Source of the DNA: Micavibrio_A sp035759665 | GTDB lineage: Bacteria; Pseudomonadota; Alphaproteobacteria; Micavibrionales; Micavibrionaceae | Assembly: GCA_035759665.1 (NCBI GenBank) | Contig: DASTUM010000144.1 | Location: 1 to 10,468 of the forward strand | DNA length: 10,468 nucleotides | Reading direction: 5' to 3' | In this document: piece by piece, positions 1-7,158 of the stretch | Position numbering within the stretch: the first letter of the stretch is position 1 | Layout: every line of letters starts with the position of its first letter | Translations under genes and position numbers: made by a program | Notes under the pieces: model-generated | Database searches by the model: none | The model's input: the letters and a program-made list of their open reading frames with translations, nothing else | Told to the model about the DNA's origin: nothing

Positions 1-488
1 GGAAGGTTCTTTTCCGTCTGGCGGACGACATAGGGGTGAAAGTCGACAACCCCGCTGCGATCGCTGAAATTGTAAATGAACTTGGCGTTTGGATTGTTTC
101 TGGCGAAGGCGGGAACCAGAAGCGGCCCGCTGCCGCTTTCCACGATAAAGACGTCGGCGCCGCGCAGCTCTTTTAATTCCCTAGGCATCAGGCGCGGATA
201 AAGCGTAAAAACCGGCCATGAAACCGTATTCAGAATCTTATAGCGGAAATTTACGGGATGAAACGGCGGCATCCATGTAAATTTCCTCAACCGGTTTGAA
301 ATAGGCACCCACCGGTTGAAAGGCCGCACCAATTGCTTTCCGCCCTTTTTAAAAAGGGAAACGGGGCTGGAACCCACGGTGATGAAATCGACATCGACGC
401 CGCGGCGATCCAGAATGTCCGCCCAGAAATGGAATCCCGTTTTCCGGGCGGAAACGGCGTCGTGTCCTGAAATTAAAACTACTTTCAT
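1..488 (-). CDS. GumK-like (GT70) glucuronosyltransferase, N-terminal part, cut by window edge
   Basis: This partial gene encodes the first 162 residues of a glycosyltransferase; the reading frame is open to the window edge. It resembles the N-terminal half of GumK, the inner-membrane-associated enzyme that transfers glucuronic acid from UDP-GlcA to the lipid-linked xanthan precursor. Points of agreement are an opening hydrophobic strand followed by GHD (residues 8-10), an FHP motif (76-78), the strand ADVFIVESGSG (111-121), and NAKFIYNFSD (134-143). Asp143 aligns with the Asp of the GumK motif YRASDG, reported as its catalytic base (from memory). The UDP-sugar-binding C-terminal half is outside the window. 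The only ATG is at 488; in frame upstream there is a TGA at 530-528 and no other ATG. A weak GAGA lies 8 nt ahead. It follows the co-polymerase gene by 73 nt on the same strand, so it is probably in the same operon. The family is recognised from pattern; the donor sugar is inferred. Confidence 0.72.
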   Translation of the reverse strand, partial: MKVVLISGHDAVSARKTGFHFWADILDRRGVDVDFITVGSSPVSLFKKGGKQLVRPFNRWVPISNRLRKFTWMPPFHPVNFRYKILNTVSWPVFTLYPRLMPRELKELRGADVFIVESGSGPLLVPAFARNNPNAKFIYNFSDRSGVVDFHPYVVRQTEKNL

Positions 489-561
489 CTGTTTTCTCTG
501 GAGTTCGAAGAGGAAGTGGTACTGCGGTCAACGCTATCCCTCCTGAATGGTTCCAGCGGTT

Positions 562-2556
562 CTAGGCAGCCTTGTTAAAGATAACGCCGGGAACGTCCTT
601 CGCGAACTGCCGCAACGTGCCTGTAACCTTAAGAAGTTGCGCTTTGGGCGCCTTGCCACGCTCGACCACGAGAACGACCTGATCGACGATTCCCGCAATG
701 ATTTCCGCATCCGTTGTGTTCATAACCGGCGCGCAATCGACGATGATGAACTCATATTGCAGCTTCAGCGCATCGATCGCCTTGCGCAGCCTTTCCGCCG
801 ACGAAAGCATATCGATGCCCAGCCCCGCGATATTGCCGATCGCAATGACGGACATGCCGTTGTCGTCTTTTTGCACGGTTCCGGCGATGTCCGTCGCTCC
901 GGACAGAATTTCCGCAAGGCCGGGCAGGGCGCTTACCCCTGCAAGCGCCGCGATGGACGGGCTCGTCGTGTTGGCATCGATCAGAATTGTCCGCACGCCG
1001 ATAGAGGTCAGGTAGCGGGAAAGGCTTAGCGCCGCCGTCGTTTTTCCCTCACCCGAACGCGCCGCCGTAATAAGGATGCTCTGCGCTCCCTTCTTTTGCG
1101 AAAGCGAAAGATAGATGCGCTTGAGGTCTTCTAGATAGGGGGAATGCCCGGTCCGGCCGATCTCTCCCAGCGGGTTGCGGCTTTTGGGCAGCGTGCCGAG
1201 CAGGCGCAGATTGAGAATCTTGCGAACCTCCTCCGCTTCCTCTATGCCGCGATCCGTCTGTTCGAGCACCAGCACGAGCGCGAGGGCAAATACCGACGCG
1301 AACAGAGCGGCAAGGATAAGAAGAATGATTTTCGGCAGGCCTACGGGCTGCGTCGGCGTTTCGGCCAGCGAAACGATGCGGACGTCGCCCGATTTGAAAT
1401 TCAGCTGGGATTTCAGTTCTTCCGAACGCGTAAGGAAATTTTCCAGCAAGGTGCGGTTCGCCGTTTCTTCCGCTTCGAGCGATTCAAGCGCGATGGATTT
1501 TTCACGCAGATTGTTCATTTCCTGGTTCAACGCCTCGATCCGGCTGCGGATCAGGGATTCCTGTTCGCTCACGGCCTCCAGCTCGGTTTTGACCGAGCTA
1601 CGGATCGTGCCGCTCTCGCGGCCCAGATCGGCGCGAACCTGCTTGACGCGCTGGGCAGCCGCCATCACGCTGGGATGAGCGGGGCCATAGGTGGCGCTCA
1701 AGGATTTAAGCTCCTGCTCGGCGGTGCTGAGCTGGCCTTTCAAATTGACGATCAGGGCGGAATCGACGACCTCGCTGGTCGCCCCCTCGTTATCGGCGCG
1801 CGATTGCAGGTTGAGCTTTTGCGTTTCCACGGGGATCAATTGCGCGGTCAGGTCGGCGATCTGCTGGGTGATCAGCTCTTGCGAATTCTTGCCGGGAATA
1901 ATGCCGTTTTCCTTGCGGAATTCCTGTACCGCCTGTGATTTCATCTGGCTGCTCTCGCGCAGATCCGCAACCTGATCCTTGATCCAGTCGTTGATCCGGG
2001 CGATTTTATCCTTTTTGCTGCGGAGCTGGAAATCGACATATTGCTCGGTATGGGCGTTGGCGATGCGGGCGGCTTCATACGGGTCTTCGGACTTGTAGGA
2101 TATCGTCACCACGCGCGATTTTCCCTCGTTGGCGACAATCATGTTTTTCAGGAAAGACTTGAGTGCCTGATACCGCGTTTCCGGTTTTGCCGCCATCCGG
2201 GCGATGGCCGGGGCGTTTTCCTCTTTCGAGAGCTTTTCCAGTGTCTCATGCGCCAGCGACGAAGAAGCAATCACCTTGACCTGCGTGGCGATCGTCATAT
2301 CGTTAAGCGTCTGCTGGGGAATCGCATCCTTGAAATCGGTCAGGTTCAGGTCCGGGTCTTCGAGAATGACCGACGATTGTGCTACGTAATAACTTGGCTT
2401 CAGCATGATAAACAACACAGCGGGCACGAGCGCGATCAGCAGCAGGGACGCCAGAAGCCATTTGCGGCGGAGCAGGGTGTTCACCAGCGCCGCGATGTCG
2501 AAATCGTAAGGGTCGCGTCTGCCGTCGAGGCGGCGGTCTGTCTGTCTTCTGTCCAT
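562..2556 (-). CDS. Wzc/GumC-like polysaccharide co-polymerase with fused BY-kinase-like domain
   Basis: This 664-residue inner-membrane protein is the chain-length regulator and co-polymerase of an exopolysaccharide pathway. Visible architecture: a charged cytoplasmic N-terminus; first membrane helix about 33-52; Wzz-type segment to about 110; long periplasmic coiled-coil region about 180-390 containing the GNVR-type motif YGPAHPSVMAA (290-300); proline motif PTQPVGLPK (401-409) leading into the second helix, about 410-431; then a cytoplasmic P-loop domain. Walker A is SGEGKTT (501-507) and Walker B is FIIVDCAP (603-610). The Walker A' motif is ILIDANTT (524-531), where the family normally has D-x-D-x-R, so the second Asp is Asn and the Arg is Thr. 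The chain stops at VIFNKAA with no tyrosine cluster; the last tyrosine is Tyr601. Kinase activity is therefore doubtful. The start has a strong AAGGAG that overlaps the stop of the OPX gene, indicating co-translation. The family call is secure. Confidence 0.93.
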   Translation of the reverse strand: MDRRQTDRRLDGRRDPYDFDIAALVNTLLRRKWLLASLLLIALVPAVLFIMLKPSYYVAQSSVILEDPDLNLTDFKDAIPQQTLNDMTIATQVKVIASSSLAHETLEKLSKEENAPAIARMAAKPETRYQALKSFLKNMIVANEGKSRVVTISYKSEDPYEAARIANAHTEQYVDFQLRSKKDKIARINDWIKDQVADLRESSQMKSQAVQEFRKENGIIPGKNSQELITQQIADLTAQLIPVETQKLNLQSRADNEGATSEVVDSALIVNLKGQLSTAEQELKSLSATYGPAHPSVMAAAQRVKQVRADLGRESGTIRSSVKTELEAVSEQESLIRSRIEALNQEMNNLREKSIALESLEAEETANRTLLENFLTRSEELKSQLNFKSGDVRIVSLAETPTQPVGLPKIILLILAALFASVFALALVLVLEQTDRGIEEAEEVRKILNLRLLGTLPKSRNPLGEIGRTGHSPYLEDLKRIYLSLSQKKGAQSILITAARSGEGKTTAALSLSRYLTSIGVRTILIDANTTSPSIAALAGVSALPGLAEILSGATDIAGTVQKDDNGMSVIAIGNIAGLGIDMLSSAERLRKAIDALKLQYEFIIVDCAPVMNTTDAEIIAGIVDQVVLVVERGKAPKAQLLKVTGTLRQFAKDVPGVIFNKAA

Positions 2557-2562
2557 TATAAT

Positions 2563-2569
2563 CTCCTTA
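2563..2569 (-). promoter_or_regulatory. Strong Shine-Dalgarno of the co-polymerase gene, overlapping the OPX stop
   Basis: On the minus strand the OPX stop codon and the ribosome site overlap as TAAGGAG, followed by ATTATA and the ATG at 2556. The near-consensus AAGGAG at a spacing of about 6 nt fixes the start of the co-polymerase gene and predicts efficient translation by ribosomes finishing the OPX gene. Confidence 0.8.
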
Positions 2570-3139
2570 GAACCAGCGGCGCTTGACGAGGATCGTATCG
2601 CCGGGTTTCAAAATCGTTCTGCCATTCACCGGAAAGGTGTTGAGCGCGCCCTTGACGTGACGCGTTACCTCCGCACTGTCTTCGTGCGCGCGGTAAGTAT
2701 AACCGCCGGCGATCGCCACGGCCTGCTGCAATGTCATGTTGGGCACGTATTCATATTTCCCGGGCTGCTGCACCTCGCCCAGAACGTAAACGCTGCGAAA
2801 GCCGATCATCTCGACGCTGACCTGCGGATTGACCAGGTAGTCCGGCTCCAGCCTGTCCACGATGGCTTGCTTGACCTCGCGCGCCGTGTATCCCGCCGCG
2901 CCGACGGTGCCGACGAGGGGCATGGAAATCACGCCGCCAGGTTCTACGGTATAATCGTTGGTTAGTTCGGTCTGGCCGTAGACGGTGATGCGGACTTTAT
3001 CGCCGACGCCAAGCGTGTACTCGGACGCCGCCCCGGTAACGGGCGTGCTTCTGGGGGCCATCTGGCAGCCCGCAAGCGAGAACAGGGTGATGCCGAGGAG
3101 AAAAACGGCCGCTTTAAACGTTTTTGTAATATAAGTCAT
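2567..3139 (-). CDS. Short OPX-family polysaccharide export lipoprotein (GumB-like)
   Basis: This outer-membrane polysaccharide export (OPX) lipoprotein is 190 residues from the chosen start. It has a type II signal peptide ending in a lipobox LAGC, giving lipidated Cys25 with Gln at +2, which is compatible with outer-membrane sorting. A Poly_export (PES) domain follows at about 41-111 (YTLGVGDKVRITVYGQ to NPQVSVEM), then one SLBB-type domain from about 117 (VYVLGEVQQPGKYEY) to near the C-terminus. The C-terminal amphipathic helix that builds the Wza pore is absent, as in GumB. The ATG at 3139 is preferred because GAGG lies 9 nt upstream. An ATG at 3145 and a TTG at 3154 are also in frame, but the former puts the Shine-Dalgarno too close. 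The TTG would overlap the TGA of the barrel gene, so translational coupling is likely either way. It sits between its probable barrel partner and the co-polymerase. Family certain; exact start less so. Confidence 0.93.
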   Translation of the reverse strand: MTYITKTFKAAVFLLGITLFSLAGCQMAPRSTPVTGAASEYTLGVGDKVRITVYGQTELTNDYTVEPGGVISMPLVGTVGAAGYTAREVKQAIVDRLEPDYLVNPQVSVEMIGFRSVYVLGEVQQPGKYEYVPNMTLQQAVAIAGGYTYRAHEDSAEVTRHVKGALNTFPVNGRTILKPGDTILVKRRWF

Positions 3140-3150
3140 GTCCATGATCC

Positions 3151-4479
3151 TCAAAATTGCAGTTTGAGCGAGAGCCCGTATGTATTGCCGTCATATTCGT
3201 CCTCGCCGGTCGTATCCTCGCCATCTTCTTCCTGCGTTATAAACCTGTAGGACAATGATAACCAGAGATTTTGGTTCATCTTATAGGTTCCGTTGATGCC
3301 GGCGCGATAGCTTGTAACGATCTTGTCGATGCCTTCGTAATCACGCTCCTGATAACCGACGGTGGGATAGAGGAAAACGTTCGGGAACAATTCGTAATCC
3401 ATGGTCAGGCCGATGTCGCTGGTCACGCTCGCCGACGCGCCAGTGAGGATGGATTCCTGCGTCGTGCGGTTTCCTTCCAGAAGGAACATGACGAGGGGCG
3501 AGGGCTCCCATGCCACATTGAACCCGTAGGTAAGCGCGCCGATATCGTCGAAATTCCTGTCCGACATATCGCGATTGAGATAGCCGATATTGAACGAGGC
3601 GCGCGTTATGTCCGAGATGGAAGCGATCGTGCCGACGCCGATTTCGTATTCGTTTGAATCGCGGTTGATTCCGCTCCGGTCGCTGCTTTTGTCGTAGTCG
3701 ATGCCTTTCAAATTCGAATAGATGTACGGCGAAAAATATCCTTCTTCCGAAAACCCCACGCTGGTATAGAGCGAAAGCTCATCCCTGTCGCGATCGGAAT
3801 TGTCGATTCTTCCGCCCGGGATGCTATTGTCCTGAAAAATATAACGCTGCGCATCGGCCAGAACCTTCATCACGAGAGTCTGTCCCTTATGAACGATGCC
3901 CGTCCCGGCCTTGAAGAAATCGAACACGGTCGGGCTGGATGAAACCCTGTCGTCGGGCGACCCGCGCAGGGTGTGCGCGCGCCGGTAGGAAAAATCGATC
4001 GGCACGGATGTCTGGCCGGTCACGTCAAGGTGCCCCCTGAGGGAGGCGTTGTAATCCGTGTAATTTTCGCTGGTAATATCGTGATACAATCCGCGCTCGG
4101 CAGAAAATCCGGCGCTGATCTCATGACGAACGAAATCCGACTTGATGTTGAGCTCTGGTCGCACCGCATAGATGAAGTCGTGCATCTTGCCCACGTCCGT
4201 CGCATAGACGTTGTCGGTATAGCGAAGCGAATTTGTGATCGAGGGCGAAAAGGTGAAATCGCCGACGCGCAGGCCGCTTGGGTCGTAGGCGGGGTTCATG
4301 CGCGTGCGGATGGAGAGTTTTTCGTCGCCGGGCGTCTGGTGGAGCTGCTGGGCCAAAGCCGCCGTCGAAACGCCAAGGAACGCGGCGCAGGCGAGAGCAA
4401 TGCAGACTACCCGCGGCGTGAAAATTTCACGGCCCGGGCAATTGAAGGCATTGCGTCTATACATGGCCGTAAAAAACAT
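3151..4479 (-). CDS. Outer-membrane beta-barrel protein of the exopolysaccharide export operon
   Basis: This is a secreted beta-barrel protein of about 440 residues. After an Ala/Leu-rich hydrophobic core it has a signal-peptidase site at AALA|QQ. The mature part is dense in alternating hydrophobic and polar strands rich in Tyr, Asp, Arg and Ser, and it ends in LSLKLQF, a C-terminal Phe beta-signal typical of proteins inserted by BamA. It resembles the barrel proteins found in exopolysaccharide clusters (BBP2-type or VpsM/EpsL-like); I recognise the class, not a named orthologue. Together with the short OPX just downstream it probably forms the outer-membrane exit. Start choice is uncertain. 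The frame is open to an ATG at 4527, but that gives an over-long 59-residue leader and has no Shine-Dalgarno. The ATG at 4479 has GGTGG 10 nt upstream, and the ATG at 4464 gives a 38-residue signal peptide. The TGA at 3153-3151 abuts the OPX start region. Confidence 0.85.
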   Translation of the reverse strand: MFFTAMYRRNAFNCPGREIFTPRVVCIALACAAFLGVSTAALAQQLHQTPGDEKLSIRTRMNPAYDPSGLRVGDFTFSPSITNSLRYTDNVYATDVGKMHDFIYAVRPELNIKSDFVRHEISAGFSAERGLYHDITSENYTDYNASLRGHLDVTGQTSVPIDFSYRRAHTLRGSPDDRVSSSPTVFDFFKAGTGIVHKGQTLVMKVLADAQRYIFQDNSIPGGRIDNSDRDRDELSLYTSVGFSEEGYFSPYIYSNLKGIDYDKSSDRSGINRDSNEYEIGVGTIASISDITRASFNIGYLNRDMSDRNFDDIGALTYGFNVAWEPSPLVMFLLEGNRTTQESILTGASASVTSDIGLTMDYELFPNVFLYPTVGYQERDYEGIDKIVTSYRAGINGTYKMNQNLWLSLSYRFITQEEDGEDTTGEDEYDGNTYGLSLKLQF

Positions 4480-4548
4480 GACGGCGGTACCACCAAATAT
4501 TATGGTATTAATTTCCAATGTTTGCATAAAGTACGGCTAACCTAGCCG
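4480..4548 (-). promoter_or_regulatory. Probable leader/promoter region of the exopolysaccharide operon
   Basis: The stretch just upstream of the likely barrel start is AT-rich on the minus strand, with CATAAT at 4504-4499 resembling a -10 element. No good -35 element lies at the normal distance, so this is only a candidate promoter. If real, it implies that the barrel gene starts at 4479 or 4464 rather than 4527. The inverted repeat at 4534-4548 lies at its upstream end. Confidence 0.25.
4534..4548. promoter_or_regulatory. Perfect 6-3-6 inverted repeat, candidate operator of the exopolysaccharide operon
   Basis: The sequence CGGCTA-ACC-TAGCCG is a perfect inverted repeat with 6-bp arms and a 3-bp centre. 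It lies in the gap between recQ and the barrel gene, 55 nt upstream of the preferred start at 4479. The position suits a dimeric repressor or activator site for the operon. A short hairpin in the leader RNA is the alternative. No T-run follows on either strand, so it is not an intrinsic terminator. No regulator gene is visible in the window. Confidence 0.35.
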
Positions 4549-4636
4549 GATTGAAGGCAGGAGTCACTCGCTACTTGGCTGTTTTAAGACGAATTTCGAA
4601 GGTTTTGGTTCCCTCAAAGGGGCGCTTTTTAGAATT
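4549..4636. other. Gap between recQ and the exopolysaccharide operon
   Basis: This 88-bp stretch follows the recQ stop and precedes the inverted repeat. It contains no credible small gene and no hairpin followed by T residues on the minus strand, so recQ transcripts could read into the exopolysaccharide operon. A TTGAGG hexamer on the minus strand near 4618-4613 could act as a -35 element, but no matching -10 was found. Confidence 0.4.
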
Positions 4637-6442
4637 TTAACCGCTATGGCCGCTCATAACGCTCAGGAAAGACTGCCCGTACCGTTCGAGTTTGGATTGT
4701 CCGACCCCGTTGATATGGGCCATGTCCTCAAGCGTTCTGGGCTTGAACACGGCCATTTCGATCAGCGTCCGGTCGTGGAAAATGACATAAGGCGGCAAAT
4801 TCTGATCCTTGGCGATGATCAGGCGCAGCGCCTTGAGTTTCTTGTAAAGCGTCTGGTCAGCCTCGGACAGATCCGCGCCTGCGGATTGCGCCCGCAGCGC
4901 CCGCTTCGAACTTTCGACCGGGCGCGGGTCGATACGCAGCTGTATTTCCTTTTTCTCTTTCAGGAACCGCACGCCCTCATTGGTGATGCGGATGATGCCG
5001 TGATGGTCCATGTCCACCTGCAAAAGCCCGTGCGATACCAGTTGCCGCACAATGCTCTGCCATTCCTTCAGCGTATGTTCCTTGCCGATGCCGAAAGTGG
5101 AAACCCTGTCATGCCCGTTTCTTTGTATGCGCTCGTCCTCTTTCCCCATCAAAACTTCGATCACATACACGGCGCCGAAATTCTCCTTCGTGCGCGCGAT
5201 GCAGGAAAGCAGCTTTTGCGCGGCCACAGTCCCGTCCATCGCCTGCGGCGGCGAGAGGCACGTATCGCAATTCCCGCACGGCTGGCATCCATCGCCGAAA
5301 TAGCTGAGCAGCACCTGCCGCCGGCACCGCACCGTCTCGCAAAAGCCGAGGAAGGCGTTTAGCTTCCTGATCTCCAGCAGCTTTTGCTGCTCCGGGCTGT
5401 CAGATGAATCGATCATGCTGCGAAGCTGCGCGACATCCTGCATGCCATAGACCATCCAGGCGACCGACGGCAGTCCGTCACGTCCCGCGCGGCCCGTCTC
5501 TTGGTAATAGGCTTCGATATTCTTGGGAAGATCCAGATGCCCGACGAACCGCACGTTCGGCTTGTTGATCCCCATGCCGAACGCGATGGTGGCGACGACG
5601 ATGATACCTTCTTCCTTGATGAACCGGCTCTGATGCAGACTGCGCACCGATGAATCCAGCCCCGCGTGATAGGGCAGGGCCTCATACCCTTCGGCGCGGA
5701 GCATTTCGGCGGTGGCGTCGACCTTGCGCTTGGACAGGCAATAGATAATCCCGCTCTCGTCCTTGTCACGGCCTTTGAGGAATTTCAAAAGTTGCGTCTT
5801 GGGTGAATCCTTGACCGAAACTTCGTAGCGGATATTCGGACGGTCGAACCCGCTCAGGAACATTTTATCGAGGCCGAGCTGCGCCATGATATCGCGGCGC
5901 GTCGGCTCGTCCGCCGTGGCGGTCAGGGCAATGCAGGGCACATCCGGATAGCGTTTGCGCAACCCCGAAATCTGCCTGTATTCCGGCCTGAAATCATGCC
6001 CCCATTGCGAAATGCAATGCGCCTCGTCGATGGCGATCAGCGCAAGCGGTATCTGGTCGAGCTTTTCGAGGAAATCCGAAATCTGCAACCGCTCCGGCGA
6101 GAGATAAAGCAGGTCGAGATTGCCGTCATACAAATCGCGGTACACGGCGCGTATTTCCTCCGGCGGAAGGGAGGAATTCAGTGTCGCCGCCTTCACGCCG
6201 AGCTGGCGCAGGCTCGTTACCTGATCTTCCATCAGCGCGATCAGCGGCGAAATAACGATCGCGACGCCGTCCCGGCACATCGCGGGGATTTGGTAGCAAA
6301 GCGATTTCCCGCTGCCCGTCGGCATCAAAACGAAACAGCTTTTTCCGTCCACCACATGCGCGATGATGTCTTCCTGCTGCTGGCGGAATTGTTCGTACCC
6401 GAAAACGGTCTGGAGAATGGAAAGCGGCTCTTGATGGTCCAT
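4637..6442 (-). CDS. recQ: ATP-dependent DNA helicase RecQ
   Basis: RecQ is a 3'-5' superfamily 2 helicase acting in recombination and stalled-fork repair. At 601 residues it is full length for the family, and all domains are present. The first RecA-like lobe has Walker A PTGSGKS (41-47) and DEAH (139-142) followed by the RecQ-specific loop CISQWGHDFRPEY. The second lobe has motif VI QETGRAGRDG (314-323). The zinc-binding region has Cys373, Cys389, Cys392 and Cys395, matching the four zinc ligands of E. coli RecQ, plus an extra Cys386. The RQC winged helix spans about 402-505, and a C-terminal HRDC domain about 528-598. The ATG at 6442 has GTGAG about 6 nt upstream, and the N-terminus MDHQEPLSILQTVFGYEQFR is typical, with the Q-motif-type FGYEQFR. 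It lies 53 nt after the small TPR gene in the same direction. No missing catalytic residue was seen. Confidence 0.98.
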   Translation of the reverse strand: MDHQEPLSILQTVFGYEQFRQQQEDIIAHVVDGKSCFVLMPTGSGKSLCYQIPAMCRDGVAIVISPLIALMEDQVTSLRQLGVKAATLNSSLPPEEIRAVYRDLYDGNLDLLYLSPERLQISDFLEKLDQIPLALIAIDEAHCISQWGHDFRPEYRQISGLRKRYPDVPCIALTATADEPTRRDIMAQLGLDKMFLSGFDRPNIRYEVSVKDSPKTQLLKFLKGRDKDESGIIYCLSKRKVDATAEMLRAEGYEALPYHAGLDSSVRSLHQSRFIKEEGIIVVATIAFGMGINKPNVRFVGHLDLPKNIEAYYQETGRAGRDGLPSVAWMVYGMQDVAQLRSMIDSSDSPEQQKLLEIRKLNAFLGFCETVRCRRQVLLSYFGDGCQPCGNCDTCLSPPQAMDGTVAAQKLLSCIARTKENFGAVYVIEVLMGKEDERIQRNGHDRVSTFGIGKEHTLKEWQSIVRQLVSHGLLQVDMDHHGIIRITNEGVRFLKEKKEIQLRIDPRPVESSKRALRAQSAGADLSEADQTLYKKLKALRLIIAKDQNLPPYVIFHDRTLIEMAVFKPRTLEDMAHINGVGQSKLERYGQSFLSVMSGHSG

Positions 6443-6495
6443 AACGGACTCACTTATAGCAAGCCACCCCTCGGGATGACAGCCCCAAAAGAGGC

Positions 6496-7158
6496 TTATT
6501 CATTGCCTCTGGCCTTGGTTTTTTGAGAAGACCGGGCCTTGGCAAGCGCGGCTTCGGCCTCGATCCTGCGGCCCTCGTCGGCGACTTTGCGGTTCGCGCG
6601 GACGGGCGCCTTGAGCGCGCGTTCGAGATAGGTCGCGGCCTCTGCGGGCCTGCCCTGATCGAGCAGGAACTCCCCGTACCAGTAATTCGTGTCCAGCCCG
6701 TCCGGGTTGATCGCGAGCGCGACCTTGAGATGCTGCGCCGCCTTGTCGTCGCTGCCGAAACCGACCGGCCATCCGGGCACCTGGTAATACAGCGAGCCGA
6801 GAGTCATATGCGCAGCGCCGTCCATCGCCCTGCCGTCGATTTTCAAAGATTCTTCCAGCAGCGATTTCGCTTTTTCCACCTTCGGCAATCCCGAAAGGCT
6901 TTTCGTGATATTGGCGTCGGTGGCGAGAATGATCGCCTCCCAGATTTTAGCATCCGCGCTCTGGGGGTTGTCGGCACTGACCGCCGCGGCTTTTTGCCCG
7001 AGTTTTGCAATCGCCGCGAGCTTGGCGTCTTTCCCCGAAACCTGATATTTGATGCGCGCCCATTCATTCTGCAGCCCGGCGAGATCATCAGACAAAGCGG
7101 CGTAGGCGGGAAGGGCGAGACAGATCAGCGCGGCGGCGAGAATTAAAAATCTGGTCAT
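6496..7158 (-). CDS. Secreted TPR-like protein of unknown function
   Basis: This is a 220-residue exported protein. A clear signal peptide (MTRFLILAAALICLALPAYA, predicted cut after Ala20) is followed by an all-helical mature protein with TPR-like helix pairs, best seen at about 97-112, 137-152 (KAAQHLKVALAINPDG) and 156-184. A distinctive loop, YYQVPGWPVGFGSDD (124-138), joins two of the helix pairs. The C-terminus is charged and rich in Lys, Arg and Ala. The loop and fold recall periplasmic TPR proteins such as the TRAP-transporter-associated TatT family, but there is no transporter gene nearby and I would not transfer that role. The start at 7158 is firm: AAGGAG lies 6 nt upstream and the signal peptide begins at once. 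The frame can be extended to 7275, but only over ispE coding sequence. It lies between ispE (73-nt gap) and recQ. Confidence 0.85.
   Translation of the reverse strand: MTRFLILAAALICLALPAYAALSDDLAGLQNEWARIKYQVSGKDAKLAAIAKLGQKAAAVSADNPQSADAKIWEAIILATDANITKSLSGLPKVEKAKSLLEESLKIDGRAMDGAAHMTLGSLYYQVPGWPVGFGSDDKAAQHLKVALAINPDGLDTNYWYGEFLLDQGRPAEAATYLERALKAPVRANRKVADEGRRIEAEAALAKARSSQKTKARGNE

Noticed and set aside
349..531. 60-codon minus-strand frame inside the left-edge transferase
   Set aside because: It is a shifted frame of the GumK-like gene. The frame from 488 to the window edge has the recognisable protein motifs.
1144..1938. 264-codon open frame on the plus strand
   Set aside because: It lies wholly inside the co-polymerase gene on the other strand. 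The translation is Arg/Gln/Phe-rich with no motifs, and no ribosome site was seen.
4611..4630. CCC/GGG hairpin followed by TTTTT on the plus strand
   Set aside because: The stem is only three to four pairs, and no plus-strand gene precedes it for which it could act as a terminator.
6481..6496. Hairpin AGCCCC-AAAA-GAGGCT just after the stop of the small TPR gene
   Set aside because: Six-pair stem (one G-T pair) with a 4-nt loop, but no T-run follows on the minus strand, so there is no support for an intrinsic terminator between this gene and recQ.
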